In this document: positions 1 through 12,400 of the stretch, piece by piece
Layout: every line of letters begins with the position of its first letter
Numbering within the stretch: the stretch's first letter is position 1
From: Kryptolebias marmoratus
Taxonomy: Eukaryota; Chordata; Actinopteri; Cyprinodontiformes; Rivulidae
Assembly: GCF_001649575.2 (NCBI RefSeq)
Contig: NC_051436.1
Location: forward strand, 2,993,682-3,057,681
Direction of reading: 5' to 3'
Length of the DNA: 64,000 bases
Notes under the pieces: model-generated
Databases searched by the model: none
The model's input: only the letters and a program-made list of their open reading frames with translations
Told to the model about the DNA's origin: nothing
Position numbers and translations under genes: made by a program

Positions 1-310
1 AAACACTTTGTGTCTGCAAAACATGTGAGGAGAGCTGCAGACCAGGGACAATCCAGAAATGCTCATGAATGTCAGTTTAGAAGCTATCAAAGTTCTCAAA
101 TAAAGCACCTTTTGAGAATGTCAATGTTTGTTGGGAATTATCTTACAAAACTAGAAAGGATTTTTGGTTTATATATTAAAAGTTATGGTTGTTTATTGAT
201 TTTAGTAAAAAAAAAAAAAAAAATCAACTTTTAGGAAAATGCCCTGAGAAATCAGGCATTTTAGCTGCAACAATCACAAAAAATGCCTGTGAAATCCTGA
301 AGGGACTGAC
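1..310 (+). mobile_element. Inverted-repeat element, family 1, copy 1 (3' part)
   Basis: It contains the family's 3' half (AACATGTGAGGAGAGCTGCA, TTTGAGAATGTCAATGTTTG) and a degenerate end (CTGTGAAATCCTGAAGGGACTG). The 5' half lies outside the window. Non-autonomous: no transposase is seen. Confidence 0.75.
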
Positions 311-710
311 TAGTGCTATGCATATGATCAATATTAAAGTGAAAATGTATAACTAAAGCTTGAACCATATTAATCGTATTCAGCAGCTTAAGAAGACTTA
401 TTAAACTTGTAGGATAATATTTTTAACCTTCATTTATTTTCGTTGCATTCAATCACCTAAACTATAGTCATGAGAACCTGGGTGTGTTGCTTCTGTTTCA
501 CATCTGATTTACTTATAGTTTTAAGTGTTTTCGAGCTGAATAAAACAATGACTGCATTGAGAGAATGACAGGCTATAAAGGTATGTCCGTGCACTCTTAG
601 GAACGGCAGTAGTGAGATGTGGTTGCCATGGAAACGGAGGAAGTGCTCTAATCTGTGACACACAACACAGAGGAGAAATCCAGTAAATTACTAATATGGA
701 TTGATTTTTA

Positions 711-735
711 GGGGCGGGAGAATGACGTATAAATA
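711..735 (+). promoter_or_regulatory. Candidate GC box, CRE half-site and TATA box upstream of gene 1
   Basis: GGGGCGGG (711-718), TGACGT (723-728) and TATAAATA (728-735) lie together within 25 bp, about 790 bp before the gene 1 start codon. An acceptor-like site ends at 1207. The cluster borders a dispersed repeat (775-985), so chance or a transposon promoter cannot be excluded. Confidence 0.3.
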
Positions 736-774
736 GTTAAGATCAGGAACTAAGTTTCAGACGACTTGGGGCAT

Positions 775-985
775 TCTCATCTGATACTTTGAGATGATGT
801 TTTTTTTTCACACTCCTTTAAGATTGTCTCCCAAATGCATTTGGTTTTAATCTCTAATAATTGATGATCCTCTCTCTGCTTTTGATAAAATAAATCTTCA
901 AAATAAGGTATTGTCTCCTGCTGATCTTTTCCATCAACGAATTCGCAGAGAGGTGAAGAAGAAGAGGTGAAGGTCCTACCTTGAC
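775..985 (+). repeat. Dispersed repeat shared with 47105-47275
   Basis: Both regions share AGATTGTCTCCCAAATGCAT or its near copy, then TTTGGTTTTA, CTCTCTGCTTTTG, AAAATAAAT and TTTCCATCAAC in the same order. It produces a spurious minus-strand open frame at 777-1013. Origin unknown. Confidence 0.65.
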
Positions 986-1525
986 ATCTCACACACAGCT
1001 TTTTTAATTTCAAATGTCTCTTTATATCAAGACTTTGAGACTTATTACTGGAGATTCACCAATCTTTCACCGAGGTCCAGATGTCCTGTGTCCACTGTCC
1101 TAAAATCCAAAGTTTCTAACTACAACTTTTTGGAATTCTTAACGTCTTTGCTATTTGTTCTTGGTAATAAAGTCAAAATTTGTATTTTCTGATTGTTTCT
1201 CTGACAGGACCAAGCTCACCATGAGTGAGCGAATCAGGAAGAGCCTTTCCAGATGTCCGATTCCATCCATTTCTTTGAAACCTAGTCCTGTCCAGTAACC
1301 CTGTTTTCATATCTTTGTCTTCTGCTGGAAGTTTTATGCCACATGTCCGGCTCCGGGGCCCTAAATGACCGGGAGCTCACCACTTGTCACAGGACAGGCT
1401 CCATTTATGTAGCTTGTTCATCCAAAAGTTCAGCTTATGTTGACTCAGATGGACAAATTCTTTTGCTTGTGCTAACTAAACTGTGAACTAATACTCTCCT
1501 GGACCTTCTGAACATTACTGACCCC

Positions 1526-3076
1526 ATGTCTTATCCCCCGTATAACCCCTACGCCCCTGGGAAACAAAGTTCCTCCCAGGGGCAAAGAGGACTTTCTGGT
1601 GGACAAACACAAAGGGATCTATGGAGGACAATACCTCTCCTTGGACCTGAATCTAGCTTCAGCTTTCCTGGAACTTCTTCTGGGACTCCTGCCACAGCTG
1701 GGGGAGCTTTGCCAGTGGACAACAGGCTTGAAATGGGTGGGACAGCTTCTAAGAGTACCTTAGAGTTGGACTTTTGTCCCAGAGAAGAGTTAAAATATCA
1801 GCCTGTTGGCCAGAAGACTTTCATTCCTAGCAATCAAGGAGACCTCCTACCTTCCTCAACCACCTATCCAGTGTCCTCAGCCTCTCAAGAACATCGACAA
1901 ACCGGTGTTGATAATATTCTAACAATCTTAACGAATTATGGACTCGACCAAGATGACTTGGACGAACTCTTAAATTACCCCGAAGATCAGACCACTGCTA
2001 AGAACCTGCCCCATACCTTGCACAAAATGCGGTTGAAGAAGGCCACAAGAGCTGCATCTTCAGTTCAGACAGACTCTACAACAAGCGTGAGTGGACTAAA
2101 CAGATCGATCAGTTCCGAACAGCGAGGAAGGTTCCAGTTTGAAATGCCAAAAACTATTGAGCCAAGTAATTTGACCGGACCTTCTGGAAGACATGATGCA
2201 TTGTCGGAAGACAAGATTGGTGATTATATTTGCCATACAGCTATGACAGAAAACCTGTTTTTGTCGGACAGTTTTAAGAGTAGCAGCCACAGGAAAGAAG
2301 TGCCACAAACGGTTTTGCCAGAGTTGGACAGCAGTGGGTTGGTTCCCTCTAACGACCAGCTGGGCTCTGTTGCCAGCGTCACCCTAATGAGGAACGTTGT
2401 GGCTCCTTCGAACAGCGATCCAGCTACACGGCAGAGCACACTAAACCAAACTTTACAGACAAATTTTACCGCTCTGTCTCTGCCAAATAAACATCAAGAC
2501 ATGACAATGCTGAAGTTTGAAGTCTTCAGATATGTTTCAGATTCTGTTCCGTCAGAAGAGCCAATTCATCCGTTTGCTGCTAAAAGCCCTCCAACCAGCA
2601 GTCTTGACCAGGATGTAAATTCTGGTCAGTCTGGCCCAGTACAGATGGACAGTAATGATGAGAGTTGTGCTAATGGTCAAAGAGAAACTCAAGAAAAAGG
2701 CTCAAAGGTTGTAGAGCCGATGATAGATCCGCAGACACAGAAGCCAGTGGAGAAGCTGTCAGTATTGCAGATGTGGCAAATTATGACTTCTACTGCGAAA
2801 CCAGATCCTCCGTCTTCCTTCACCCCTGCTGTCTCCGCCGCCTCGCATCCTGCCCTGTCTTCTGCGTCTGTCTTTGATGATACTCCTCCGTCTCAGCCAG
2901 TCCCGGATCTGGCAAACACCACCTGTGTCCCTTGTTCGAAGCAACATTCTCCAGCAACAAATCCACCCTCCAAGAGACTCCCATCACTTCACTTGATGTA
3001 CGATTATGCTGCAGCCACGCCGAAAGTGTTTCCACATACCTGTTCTTTATGTAAGAAAGAATGCGCTCAAATGAAG
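1526..3076 (+). CDS. znf638: Gene 1 exon 1: N-terminal region and first half of zinc finger 1
   Basis: This is a 517-codon open exon, phase 0, ending at a strong donor (AAG|GTGAGT). Residues about 131-172 carry the motif NYGLDQDDLDELLNYPEDQ followed by NLP..L..MRLKK. This matches the conserved N-terminal segment shared by matrin-3 and ZNF638. The rest is Ser/Thr/Pro-rich and probably disordered. The last 25 residues begin the zinc finger ([21 protein letters not shown]). The ATG at 1526 is chosen because gene 2 starts at the equivalent place with a similar MSxPP sequence. An upstream acceptor-like site (ctgacag, ending 1207) suggests a separate 5' UTR exon. Confidence 0.9.
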
Positions 3077-6000
3077 GTGAGTAGGCAACTGTATTTTTCT
3101 TTTTAGGGGAATCAGTCAGCATTATTGACTTTCTTTTTAATGTGTCAAAAGATGGGTGCCTGTTAGTCACAGGGATTAAAATTCACTTTTGACTGAAGTT
3201 TACAAAATTACATTTAGAGAGTTGTAACAGTAGTGATAAGTTGTTAAATATTTCTTTGTTATTGTGACTTTTAGGATTGGATCGTCCACCAGAACACAAG
3301 CCTGCACCTTGAGAGCTGCAAACAGCTCCGGAAAAAGTCTGTCTTTTTATTATTTTCTTTGCTTATTTTTCAACAGTTGCAAGTTTAGATCTAATCATTG
3401 GAATTTTCTCTGATGATGGTCAATATAGTTGGATCAAACCAATGTCGAGAACAAATTCTGCTGTTTGTCGATGTGCATCTAAAAAATATAGGAATGATAT
3501 CCAGAGCCATCTTCCTAGAACTCATGATGCTGGAGGCCTCCTGAAACATTAGTGGATTATTTTAGGGCTAGGCTTTAAGGCTTGTTGTTTTATTTGTTTA
3601 GATGGGTTTCCACCATCATGGGGAAATGGTTCTGTTGTCAAAATGTGACTTTTCATGTATTCATTCTGATTTTTCCCCACAGATACCCAGAGTGGGACGG
3701 AAAACTACCAGTGTTGCAAAGGTAAGTTTCTGTCTTCGAGTTCTTTCCCGACTGCTGCAACTCTTCCTTTTTTAAAAATTAATTTACTACTACTTAACTG
3801 TGCTTTTCTTGTTGTAGTCCTGCAGTTAAAAGTGCTAAGACCTCACCTTCAACTGCTCGGACTACCCAACACCATCGCCAGAGAACCAGTCACTCCCGAT
3901 CCAGCTCACACAGCCCCCGCCCACGAAGCTCAAGTGACAAAAAGGACAAATCCAGCAGTGGCTCGCGTTCCCCTTCACGCAGCCCCCGTCGGCTCAACTC
4001 GAGAAAGAGACGGATAAAGTCCAGGAGTCGTTCCCGTTCCCGTCCATACAGCCCTCGCCGTCGCAGGCCGAGTCATAGAAGGAAAGGATCCAACAACAGT
4101 TCCCGTTCCTGCTCACACAGCCGCAGGTTCGTAAAAAATTAACGCTTCTAGATAGAAATGACATATAATCAAAATTCATTCCACTCAACAATGAAAAGCA
4201 AAATGCAAAAGAATGTCTGTGTACTCATTTTTACAATATGCCCATCAGGTCCCGTCCTCGGTGCTACTCTCCACGGCGTGACCGCTCTACTTCTTCCTGT
4301 TACAGTTCACGTTCAAACAGCCACGAGAAAAGTACGTCACCAAAGAGAAAATATAGGCGAGTCCTTTCACCGAGGAGGAGCCCAGAGCGACGATTGTCCT
4401 GGAGAAGAAGTAACAAGCAACAATCATCACCAAGGAGCCGTGAACGACGGTCATCACCAAGGAGGAGTCGAGATCGACGTTTATCTCCAAGGAGGAGCCC
4501 AAATAGACGTTCATCACCAAGGAGGAGCCTAGATCGAAGTTCATCATCAAGGAGGAGCCTAGATCGAAGTTCATCACCAAGGAGGAGCCCAAAGCGATGT
4601 TCATCACCAAGGAGGAGCCAAGATCGAAGTTCATCACCAAGGAGGAGCCCAAAGCGACGTTCATCACCAAGGAGGAGCCCAAAGCGACGTTCATCACCAA
4701 GGAGGAGCCCAAAGCGACGTTCATCACCAAGGAGGAGCCAAGATCGAAGTTCATCACCAAGGAGGAGCCCAAAGAGACGTTTATCTCCAAGGAGGAGCCG
4801 CAAGAAGCTATCATCACCAGGAAGTGATAAGAGACTGTCGCCAACAAGAAGCCGAGAGTGTCAGTCTGCACCGAGAAAAAGTGACGGCATGTTAGGGTCA
4901 CCAACATGGAGGCCTGAGCGACAGCCGTCATCGAGGACAACTGATGACAAACAACGGTCACCAACAAGTAGCTGCAAGCAACAGTTGTTACCAAAAGGCG
5001 GCGATGAGAAACGATCCCTGCCGAAGAACGGCAGTAAAAAGCTTCTCTCCGTCACAAGAAGCTGCAAGAGACGAGCGTCTGAAGAAGAACCTTCCTCTCA
5101 GAGGAAGAAGTCCTGCAGCGTACAGAGGCTCACAAAGCAAATCCTGGAAAATCCAGGTTTGCAAACATTTTATAACGTATACCTACAGTATTATCCCAGA
5201 GTAAACTATTTGTGTTTATCTTCACGTTTGATCATAATACAAACTTATTCTGCGTTTCTACCCTTCTAGTTGTCCAGTCCCTGGCAAAACAGCCTAACAT
5301 CAAAGAAATATTTGAATTGGTGGTTCCAGTTGTAATAGCTGAACTATCCAAGGATGGGGCGTCCTCGCCTTCCTCATCATCGTCATCAGTAACCTCGCAG
5401 GGGAAAAAGAGACGAGTCTGCTCATCATCTTCCTCTTCTAAAGCGGCGAAGGTGCAGCCGAAACTCCAGACGAGCAAGGCAAGCTTATCCACGAAGCTCA
5501 AGGTTGGTGTGTTTCTGAGTTCTGAACAACCGGTAAATATTCTCGTAGCTTCAGTGCGTGTCTGTAACGTTTTGAACCATGACATGAGCAGCTATCAGAT
5601 GATCAGGTGTTTTATTTTATTTTTTTTCTTAGTTTAATAAACCTTCTCCTCCAACCATGGTGAAGCTTAAAGGGACGTTTGATTCTCTGTGTCACAATGA
5701 TGTGATTTCTGCCGTGGAGGTCTTCGGAAAAACCAAATCGGTTTTTCTGTTGAAGCTCAAACAAGAGGTGTGTACAAGAAGGACAGCGTGTGTATCCTCT
5801 TGTAATTATCGCCTGCTGCCAATTCAAGATGGCTGCCGCCGCCAATCAACCTTAGCCAACAGGAACATGGATGTTTTAGAATTACGGAGTTAAACTTTGA
5901 AGTATTAGAAGCATTCACAACATGTACTCAATGTGTTAATGGATTACACACAACATGGTGCATAACGTTTTCAAGACTTTAAGAAAACCTGATATAACTC

Positions 6001-6416
6001 TTAGCATAAAATCTTAGTTTCAAACTCTGGCATGAAAGGAGACGGGCAACGTTTGTTGAAAGAAATGCTAGGCCTTTAATTTATGTTAGTAAATTAAAAG
6101 TAAATTTGTGAACCGCTGAACATAATCAGGGTAACACGAGATAAAATTGTTTAAATCTAAAGCTTGAAAACGGTCTCAAATACTAATTTTTGCGTTGTAA
6201 TGATCCAAACTATTAAAGTTTTACCACCAAAAGAATAATTCAGTGACTTCTACGATTAATAGATCAAATCTTTATTGATTTATTTATTTTTAATGTACGT
6301 CTAATCCCTGCTCTGAAACTGGAATATGGAGTTATGGATCTGATTTATATCCCTTCCTGCTTACAGTTATTCCAGTTTATCATTAATCCTGTCTGGCTTG
6401 CCAATACCAATACCTG

Positions 6417-6447
<31 letters not shown>

Positions 6448-9400
6448 TTGTGCCCTGTCTACCGATTAGTTAAGTCAATATATTCACCTTAGTTACTTCT
6501 CAAAGAGCCAAAGGAAGAATATCAATCCATCTGAGGTCCGATGGACGCTTTTAAAGTCATTTTTAGTCCTTTCTCACACAAGGACAAAGATTACTGAGTC
6601 AGTTTTTCAAGTTTTACAGAGTTACAAACTATAAAAACTAAAGACAGAAAGTTAAATAGAAGTTTAACGGGGCTGACGACAGACAGGGTCCTGCCCCGGC
6701 CACCCGGACCCCTCCATCATAAAGCTTATGTAGTTTTATATAGTCTCCTTTTAGAATCTGCTCCTGCTGGTCGTACGTTCCTCATTCCTCCCCCAGGATC
6801 GGTTCCTTTCTTCTCCTGGGATGATGCCAGGCTCCTTCCCCTCCTTCCACTTTGATGGTCTTCGGCCTCCTCCTTTAATTTATTTTATTTTTTATCTCGG
6901 TTTTCCCCTAACTTTCCCGTCCTCGTTATTCTGGCTGGTTCAAGGACACGAGTAGAGTTTGCGCAACAACATTTCACTAAATTTACTTAACTAACTTTGT
7001 GTAAAACACATCAATGAGCGTCAGTCACCAACATGGAGCTTTTTTTTTTTTTTTTTTTTTTCTGCTCCTGGTGGAAGGTGGACGTGTTTCTTTTCTCTCT
7101 GTCTCCTCGTGGCCCCCCCCCGCCTTTCCTTTTTCGAAGCCTCTTTTTACATATTTTCCAAAAATTTAAGGAATATGGATCTGATCAGCTGGTTTCTCAA
7201 CGCAATTGATACAATTTCCTCGACTGGGTGAAGGAGAGTCCAGTCTCGGGATATGTCTCGCTGGATATACAGTGGATTCCTGNNNNNNNNNNNNNNNNNN
7301 NNNNNNNNNNNNNNNNNNNNNNNNNNNNNNNNNNNNNNNNNNNNNNNNNNNNNNNNNNNNNNNNNNNNNNNNNNNNNNNNNNNNNNNNNNNNNNNNNNNN
7401 NNNNNNNNNNNNNNNNNNNNNNNNNNNNNNNNNNNNNNNNNNNNNNNNNNNNNNNNNNNNNNNNNNNNNNNNNNNNNNNNNNNNNNNNNNNNNNNNNNNN
7501 NNNNNNNNNNNNNNNNNNNNNNNNNNNNNNNNNNNNNNNNNNNNNNNNNNNNNNNNNNNNNNNNNNNNNNNNNNNNNNNNNNNNNNNNNNNNNNNNNNNN
7601 NNNNNNNNNNNNNNNNNNNNNNNNNNNNNNNNNNNNNNNNNNNNNNNNNNNNNNNNNNNNNNNNNNNNNNNNNNNNNNNNNNNNNNNNNNNNNNNNNNNN
7701 NNNNNNNNNNNNNNNNNNNNNNNNNNNNNNNNNNNNNNNNNNNNNNNNNNNNNNNNNNNNNNNNNNNNNNNNNNNNNNNNNNNNNNNNNNNNNNNNNNNN
7801 NNNNNNNNNNNNNNNNNNNNNNNNNNNNNNNNNNNNNNNNNNNNNNNNNNNNNNNNNNNNNNNNNNNNNNNNNNNNNNNNNNNNNNNNNNNNNNNNNNNN
7901 NNNNNNNNNNNNNNNNNNNNNNNNNNNNNNNNNNNNNNNNNNNNNNNNNNNNNNNNNNNNNNNNNNNNNNNNNNNNNNNNNNNNNNNNNNNNNNNNNNNN
8001 NNNNNNNNNNNNNNNNNNNNNNNNNNNNNNNNNNNNNNNNNNNNNNNNNNNNNNNNNNNNNNNNNNNNNNNNNNNNNNNNNNNNNNNNNNNNNNNNNNNN
8101 NNNNNNNNNNNNNNNNNNNNNNNNNNNNNNNNNNNNNNNNNNNNNNNNNNNNNNNNNNNNNNNNNNNNNNNNNNNNNNNNNNNNNNNNNNNNNNNNNNNN
8201 NNNNNNNNNNNNCTGTGTTTATTCCTCTGTATTATGATATTATTAGCATATTTTATTTTTAAAAGAATGATGTTTTTTTGTTTTTAATGAGAAATATTTG
8301 CCCCTCTAAACAATCCTGTTAATAGATAAGTCATTATTTACGGAGACGCAGGGGGAACCGTATCTGATGGGGGAACGCGGCTCGACGTAACAGCTGCAAC
8401 TCGAGCACATTGCTGCCCCCTATATGTCAGGAGGACAAATAACACCTTTTCTGTTCAAATTGCCAACCCGCCGCAGTGGCGTGTGTGTTGATCAAACTCA
8501 CCCGCTAATTTCCACCCCTGATTAAGATGCGTTTCTCTTTGTCTTTCCTCTCTTAAAAACTCATTCTGTTTGTCTGTCTCTTTCCTGTCCTCTCCAACCC
8601 TCAGCTGGTTCTGGTTCTGCTGCAGGGTTCTTCCTGTTAAAAGGGAGTTTTTACTTTCCCCTGTCACCACTGTGCTGCTCAGGGTGGGAGACAATCTGCC
8701 GGCTTCCTTAGAGAGAAAACTTTTACTAATCGGCTCTTTTTTTAATTCATGTGAATGTTTTCGTACCGTGCCCTAAGATGACTTGTTGTGAATTGGCGGT
8801 TTAAAAATAAACTGAAAAGAAATTATTCTGATGATATTCATCAATCTTCCTCTGAACTTTAAACAACTCATCCTTTTTGTTCCTTTTGCTTATCGCCCGC
8901 GTATTTATTTATGAAGGAGGAAAACCAAATGGAGCTACAACAAGCCCACAATGCAATTTGTTTTTTTTTAAGGGGACTGCTTTTCTATAGATTATTTCTA
9001 ACCCTACAAATACTTCTAAGGGTTGTTATATATGCATTTATTTAAGTTTATTGATCCAAAAACTAAAAATGTTGGTGTTCTATATCAGCCATCGGCTGCA
9101 CTGATTACTAAAATATTTGTATCCGTATCAATCAGAGAAAAACTTATATAACTTGATCTTTACTGGAATTTATTAAAAAGTTACTAGACTACCACAGAGT
9201 ACAAAATACCAAACAAAACCCTTTCCAGTCACATGAAAACGAGAGATAATCTCAACATTTTACAAACATTTAGGCTCATTTCTTTAAAAGCGAGAGTGAA
9301 AACTGATTGTAGTCGCTGCTTTTTAGTAAATAACCAGTCTTTTAAACTCAGTGTTGTGTGCGTTTTGGTGCGCTCGTGCAGGCGACCGTGTGTTTCGAGA

Positions 9401-12400
9401 GGAAGGAAGATGCTGAAAAGCTGAGGCACGTAAGGAGCCTCGACGTGAAGGGAGTGGCTTTAACCGTCCTCCCAGAAAAGGTATCTCGCTGTGGAAAAGA
9501 CACGTCAGCATTCGTCCTCTGCTGTGTGACTTGTCAATAATAATTGTCTCGATGAATACATCCACAGGGCAGTGAATCTGAGAGGGCCCTTCCTGCTGCG
9601 AAGGATCAGAAACAGCCGAGTCAGCAGTAAGTTATTCACACAAGCTGCACTTTATTCATTTACTGTACAGTTTATTATATGAATAATGTTAGTATCTATT
9701 AGGCAGACCCTCCAGGATTTCACGATGTTCCGACCGCAACTATTAATGCAAAATCAAACAAACCCCACAACTTTCCCGCAACTTTATACAACTTTAACCC
9801 AATATTTATTGTTCCTAAGTGATTCGCCACAGTTTCTGCGGTCTAGTCTCTTCTTTGTGGGTTTGTGTAGCGTGGAATACAAAATAACCCCAAATAACTC
9901 AGGAAGAAGACACGTGACGTCACTTCCTGTTAACATCAGAATGCCGGGAGCGTGCAGGAGCAGCGACCGAAGCCAAAATGTGCGCTAATNNNNNNNNNNN
10001 NNNNNNNNNNNNNNNNNNNNNNNNNNNNNNNNNNNNNNNNNNNNNNNNNNNNNNNNNNNNNNNNNNNNNNNNNNNNNNNNNNNNNNNNNNNNNNNNNNNN
10101 NNNNNNNNNNNNNNNNAAACATGTGAGGAGAGCTGCAGACCAGGGACAATCCAGAAATGCTCATGAATGTCAGTTTAGAAGCTATCAAAGTTCTCAAATA
10201 AAGCACCTTTTGAGAATGTCAATGTTTGTTGGGAATTATCTTACAAAACTAGGAAGGATTTTTGGTGTATATATTAAAAATTATGGTTTTTTATTGATTT
10301 TAGTAAAAAAAATTGCAACTTTTAGGAAAATGCCCCGTGAAATCCTGGAGTGACTGCTTAATATCTCAAGTGTCATGTAGACATTGTGTTTGTTTAAAGG
10401 CGTATCTGTGAAAACTGGCGGCGTATAAACATCTTGAAAGGACGTTTTTTTTCATCGTGGAATATTTTAGCCAAGACACATAAGACTAGGAAATGGGTCA
10501 CCTGGGCTACAACGGCAGCCTGAATAAAATATAATCTTAAAGGAAGAGAGTATTTTCTTTACATAATATATGAGAGGGTTATTGCCATGCTGATAACCTG
10601 TTAAAGAAACGTAACATCAAAACAAACCACAAGTTTCATTAAAACATATAAGTTTTTATTGAAACTTGGCACATTATGGTAAATATTATTGTACTTGTGT
10701 GTTAATTGTTGTTCCTATTATTTATATAATTTTTTTTATCATTGCATAGAAAAAAGGTTAAAAGTAAGAAATGCTGATTAAAACAAATTTTTTTGACCTC
10801 TTTCCATAATTTCCCCCAATTTGTTTCTTTCACAGAAAATCTGCAGCGACGGATAAATCCGGTTCTGCTGGAAACTTGGTTCTGCTTCCAATCAAAACGC
10901 TCTTATCTTTACCAGGAAAGCACAAAAAGGCCTCGGCTGGCAAGCTTCGGAAAAAAGCCAAAGTCGCGGGTTCCAAAGAAAAGGGCGTCTCTTTGTCTGT
11001 GAAAAAAGCTGAAGGAGAAAAAGCTTCAGGATCCAAGAAGCTCAGAAGTGCAAAAAGCAGTCCTGGTTCTGGTTGCTCGAAACAGAAACCAGCAACGAAA
11101 GTCACCAAAAAGAGAAGTGAAGATTCTGTGGTTCGGCTGAAAAAAACAACTAAAGTTAAAAAGGCATCAGGTGTGGTTGCTGCTAGCCCAGGTAAGGGCA
11201 GGAGAATTGTCATCAGGGCAAAGAGCCGTGCGTTAAAAACCCTCAAGGGGTTCAGAGCAAAAGATTTTACAGAAAAGACCATGAAGTCGTCGATAAGTCT
11301 GACAGAAGGGACTTTCAAAGCCAGAAACTCTGATTCAAAAGTTCAAGAATCTGCAGTCGAGCCTGGAGGTTCGGCTGAAGTCTGTGAGACGAGAATCATC
11401 ACGGCATCGGAAAGACAGCTGCAAGTCGAGCTGAAAGTTGATCCTGAGACGAGGAAAGAAAAGGAAGCTGAAACGTTGGAGCTTGAGGGTTCTGCCGAGA
11501 GCAAGGAAGGAACCCCGGCGTCTGCAGATGGTCGGACACCAGCCGGCGAAGATGTGACCGAACCAAAGAAATCTTTAACTCAGCATCCTCAGGCGACTCC
11601 AGAAACTTCAGTCACAGATGCACCGCGGGTCCAACCGAGCACGGCGCAGAATCGAAACTCCGGTGCACCGAAACCGAAGGCCGGCACAAAAACTGAACAG
11701 GATCCGACTGCAGGAAGTCCTGCAGGAAGTTCTGCAGGAATTCCTGCTGGAGCTGCTGTGGAGGGTGCGGAGACGAAACCAAATCACAAAGGTAGGCTGG
11801 AAATGATTAATTCACTGAAAAATGCCCAGAAAAGCATCTTCTTTTTTTTTCTGGCACCAGGATAGTGTTTGTTAAATCTAACCAAAACCAGATAAGTGGT
11901 CCTCTCTGATGCAAATGTTTTCAGAATCTGTTAAAATTGTCTGTCTGTTTTAAGACTCTGTTGCCACGAAGACCCAGAAGAATCGAGCTTTAGAGCCTCT
12001 CGACAGCGTTGGAGCAGCTGGATCTTCTCAAACCAAACCAGACATGAAACCTGAAACCAGGAGTGAAACGCCGCCTGCCGCCGCCACCGCCGCCGGCACC
12101 GCCCTGACTGTTGGGGAGAGGATATATTGGTATTGTGGTCCACAAAAAATCAGTAAGAAATTTGTTTGTACCTCAGACGTGGTTTCTGTGTTAACGATCA
12201 TATTTGACTGTCTCTCATTTCTTCTCCTTTGACTCTCTTACAGATTGTGTGATTGCAGAAAGTATCTTATCATCTGGAGTAAGTTTTAATTTTTACTCCT
12301 TTATTGATGCCATCTTTTTAGAGCTTATCATGGTTTGTTTCAGGGGTGGCCAATCCTGGTCCTGGAGGGCCACCATCCTGCAGGTTTTACTTGTTCCTCT

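Noticed and set aside
1526..3721. Assignment to matrin-3 rather than ZNF638
   Set aside because: The sequence around zinc finger 1 ([22 protein letters not shown]...H.E.C) follows the ZNF638 pattern. Matrin-3 differs at these positions.
4287..4994. Long minus-strand open frames (235 and 167 codons) over the RS exon
   Set aside because: They are antisense shadows of the 30-bp minisatellite. They have no splice or family support, and the plus-strand frame is the conserved RS domain.
7206..8287. Several 340-codon open frames made mostly of X
   Set aside because: They run through the N gap and have no real coding evidence.
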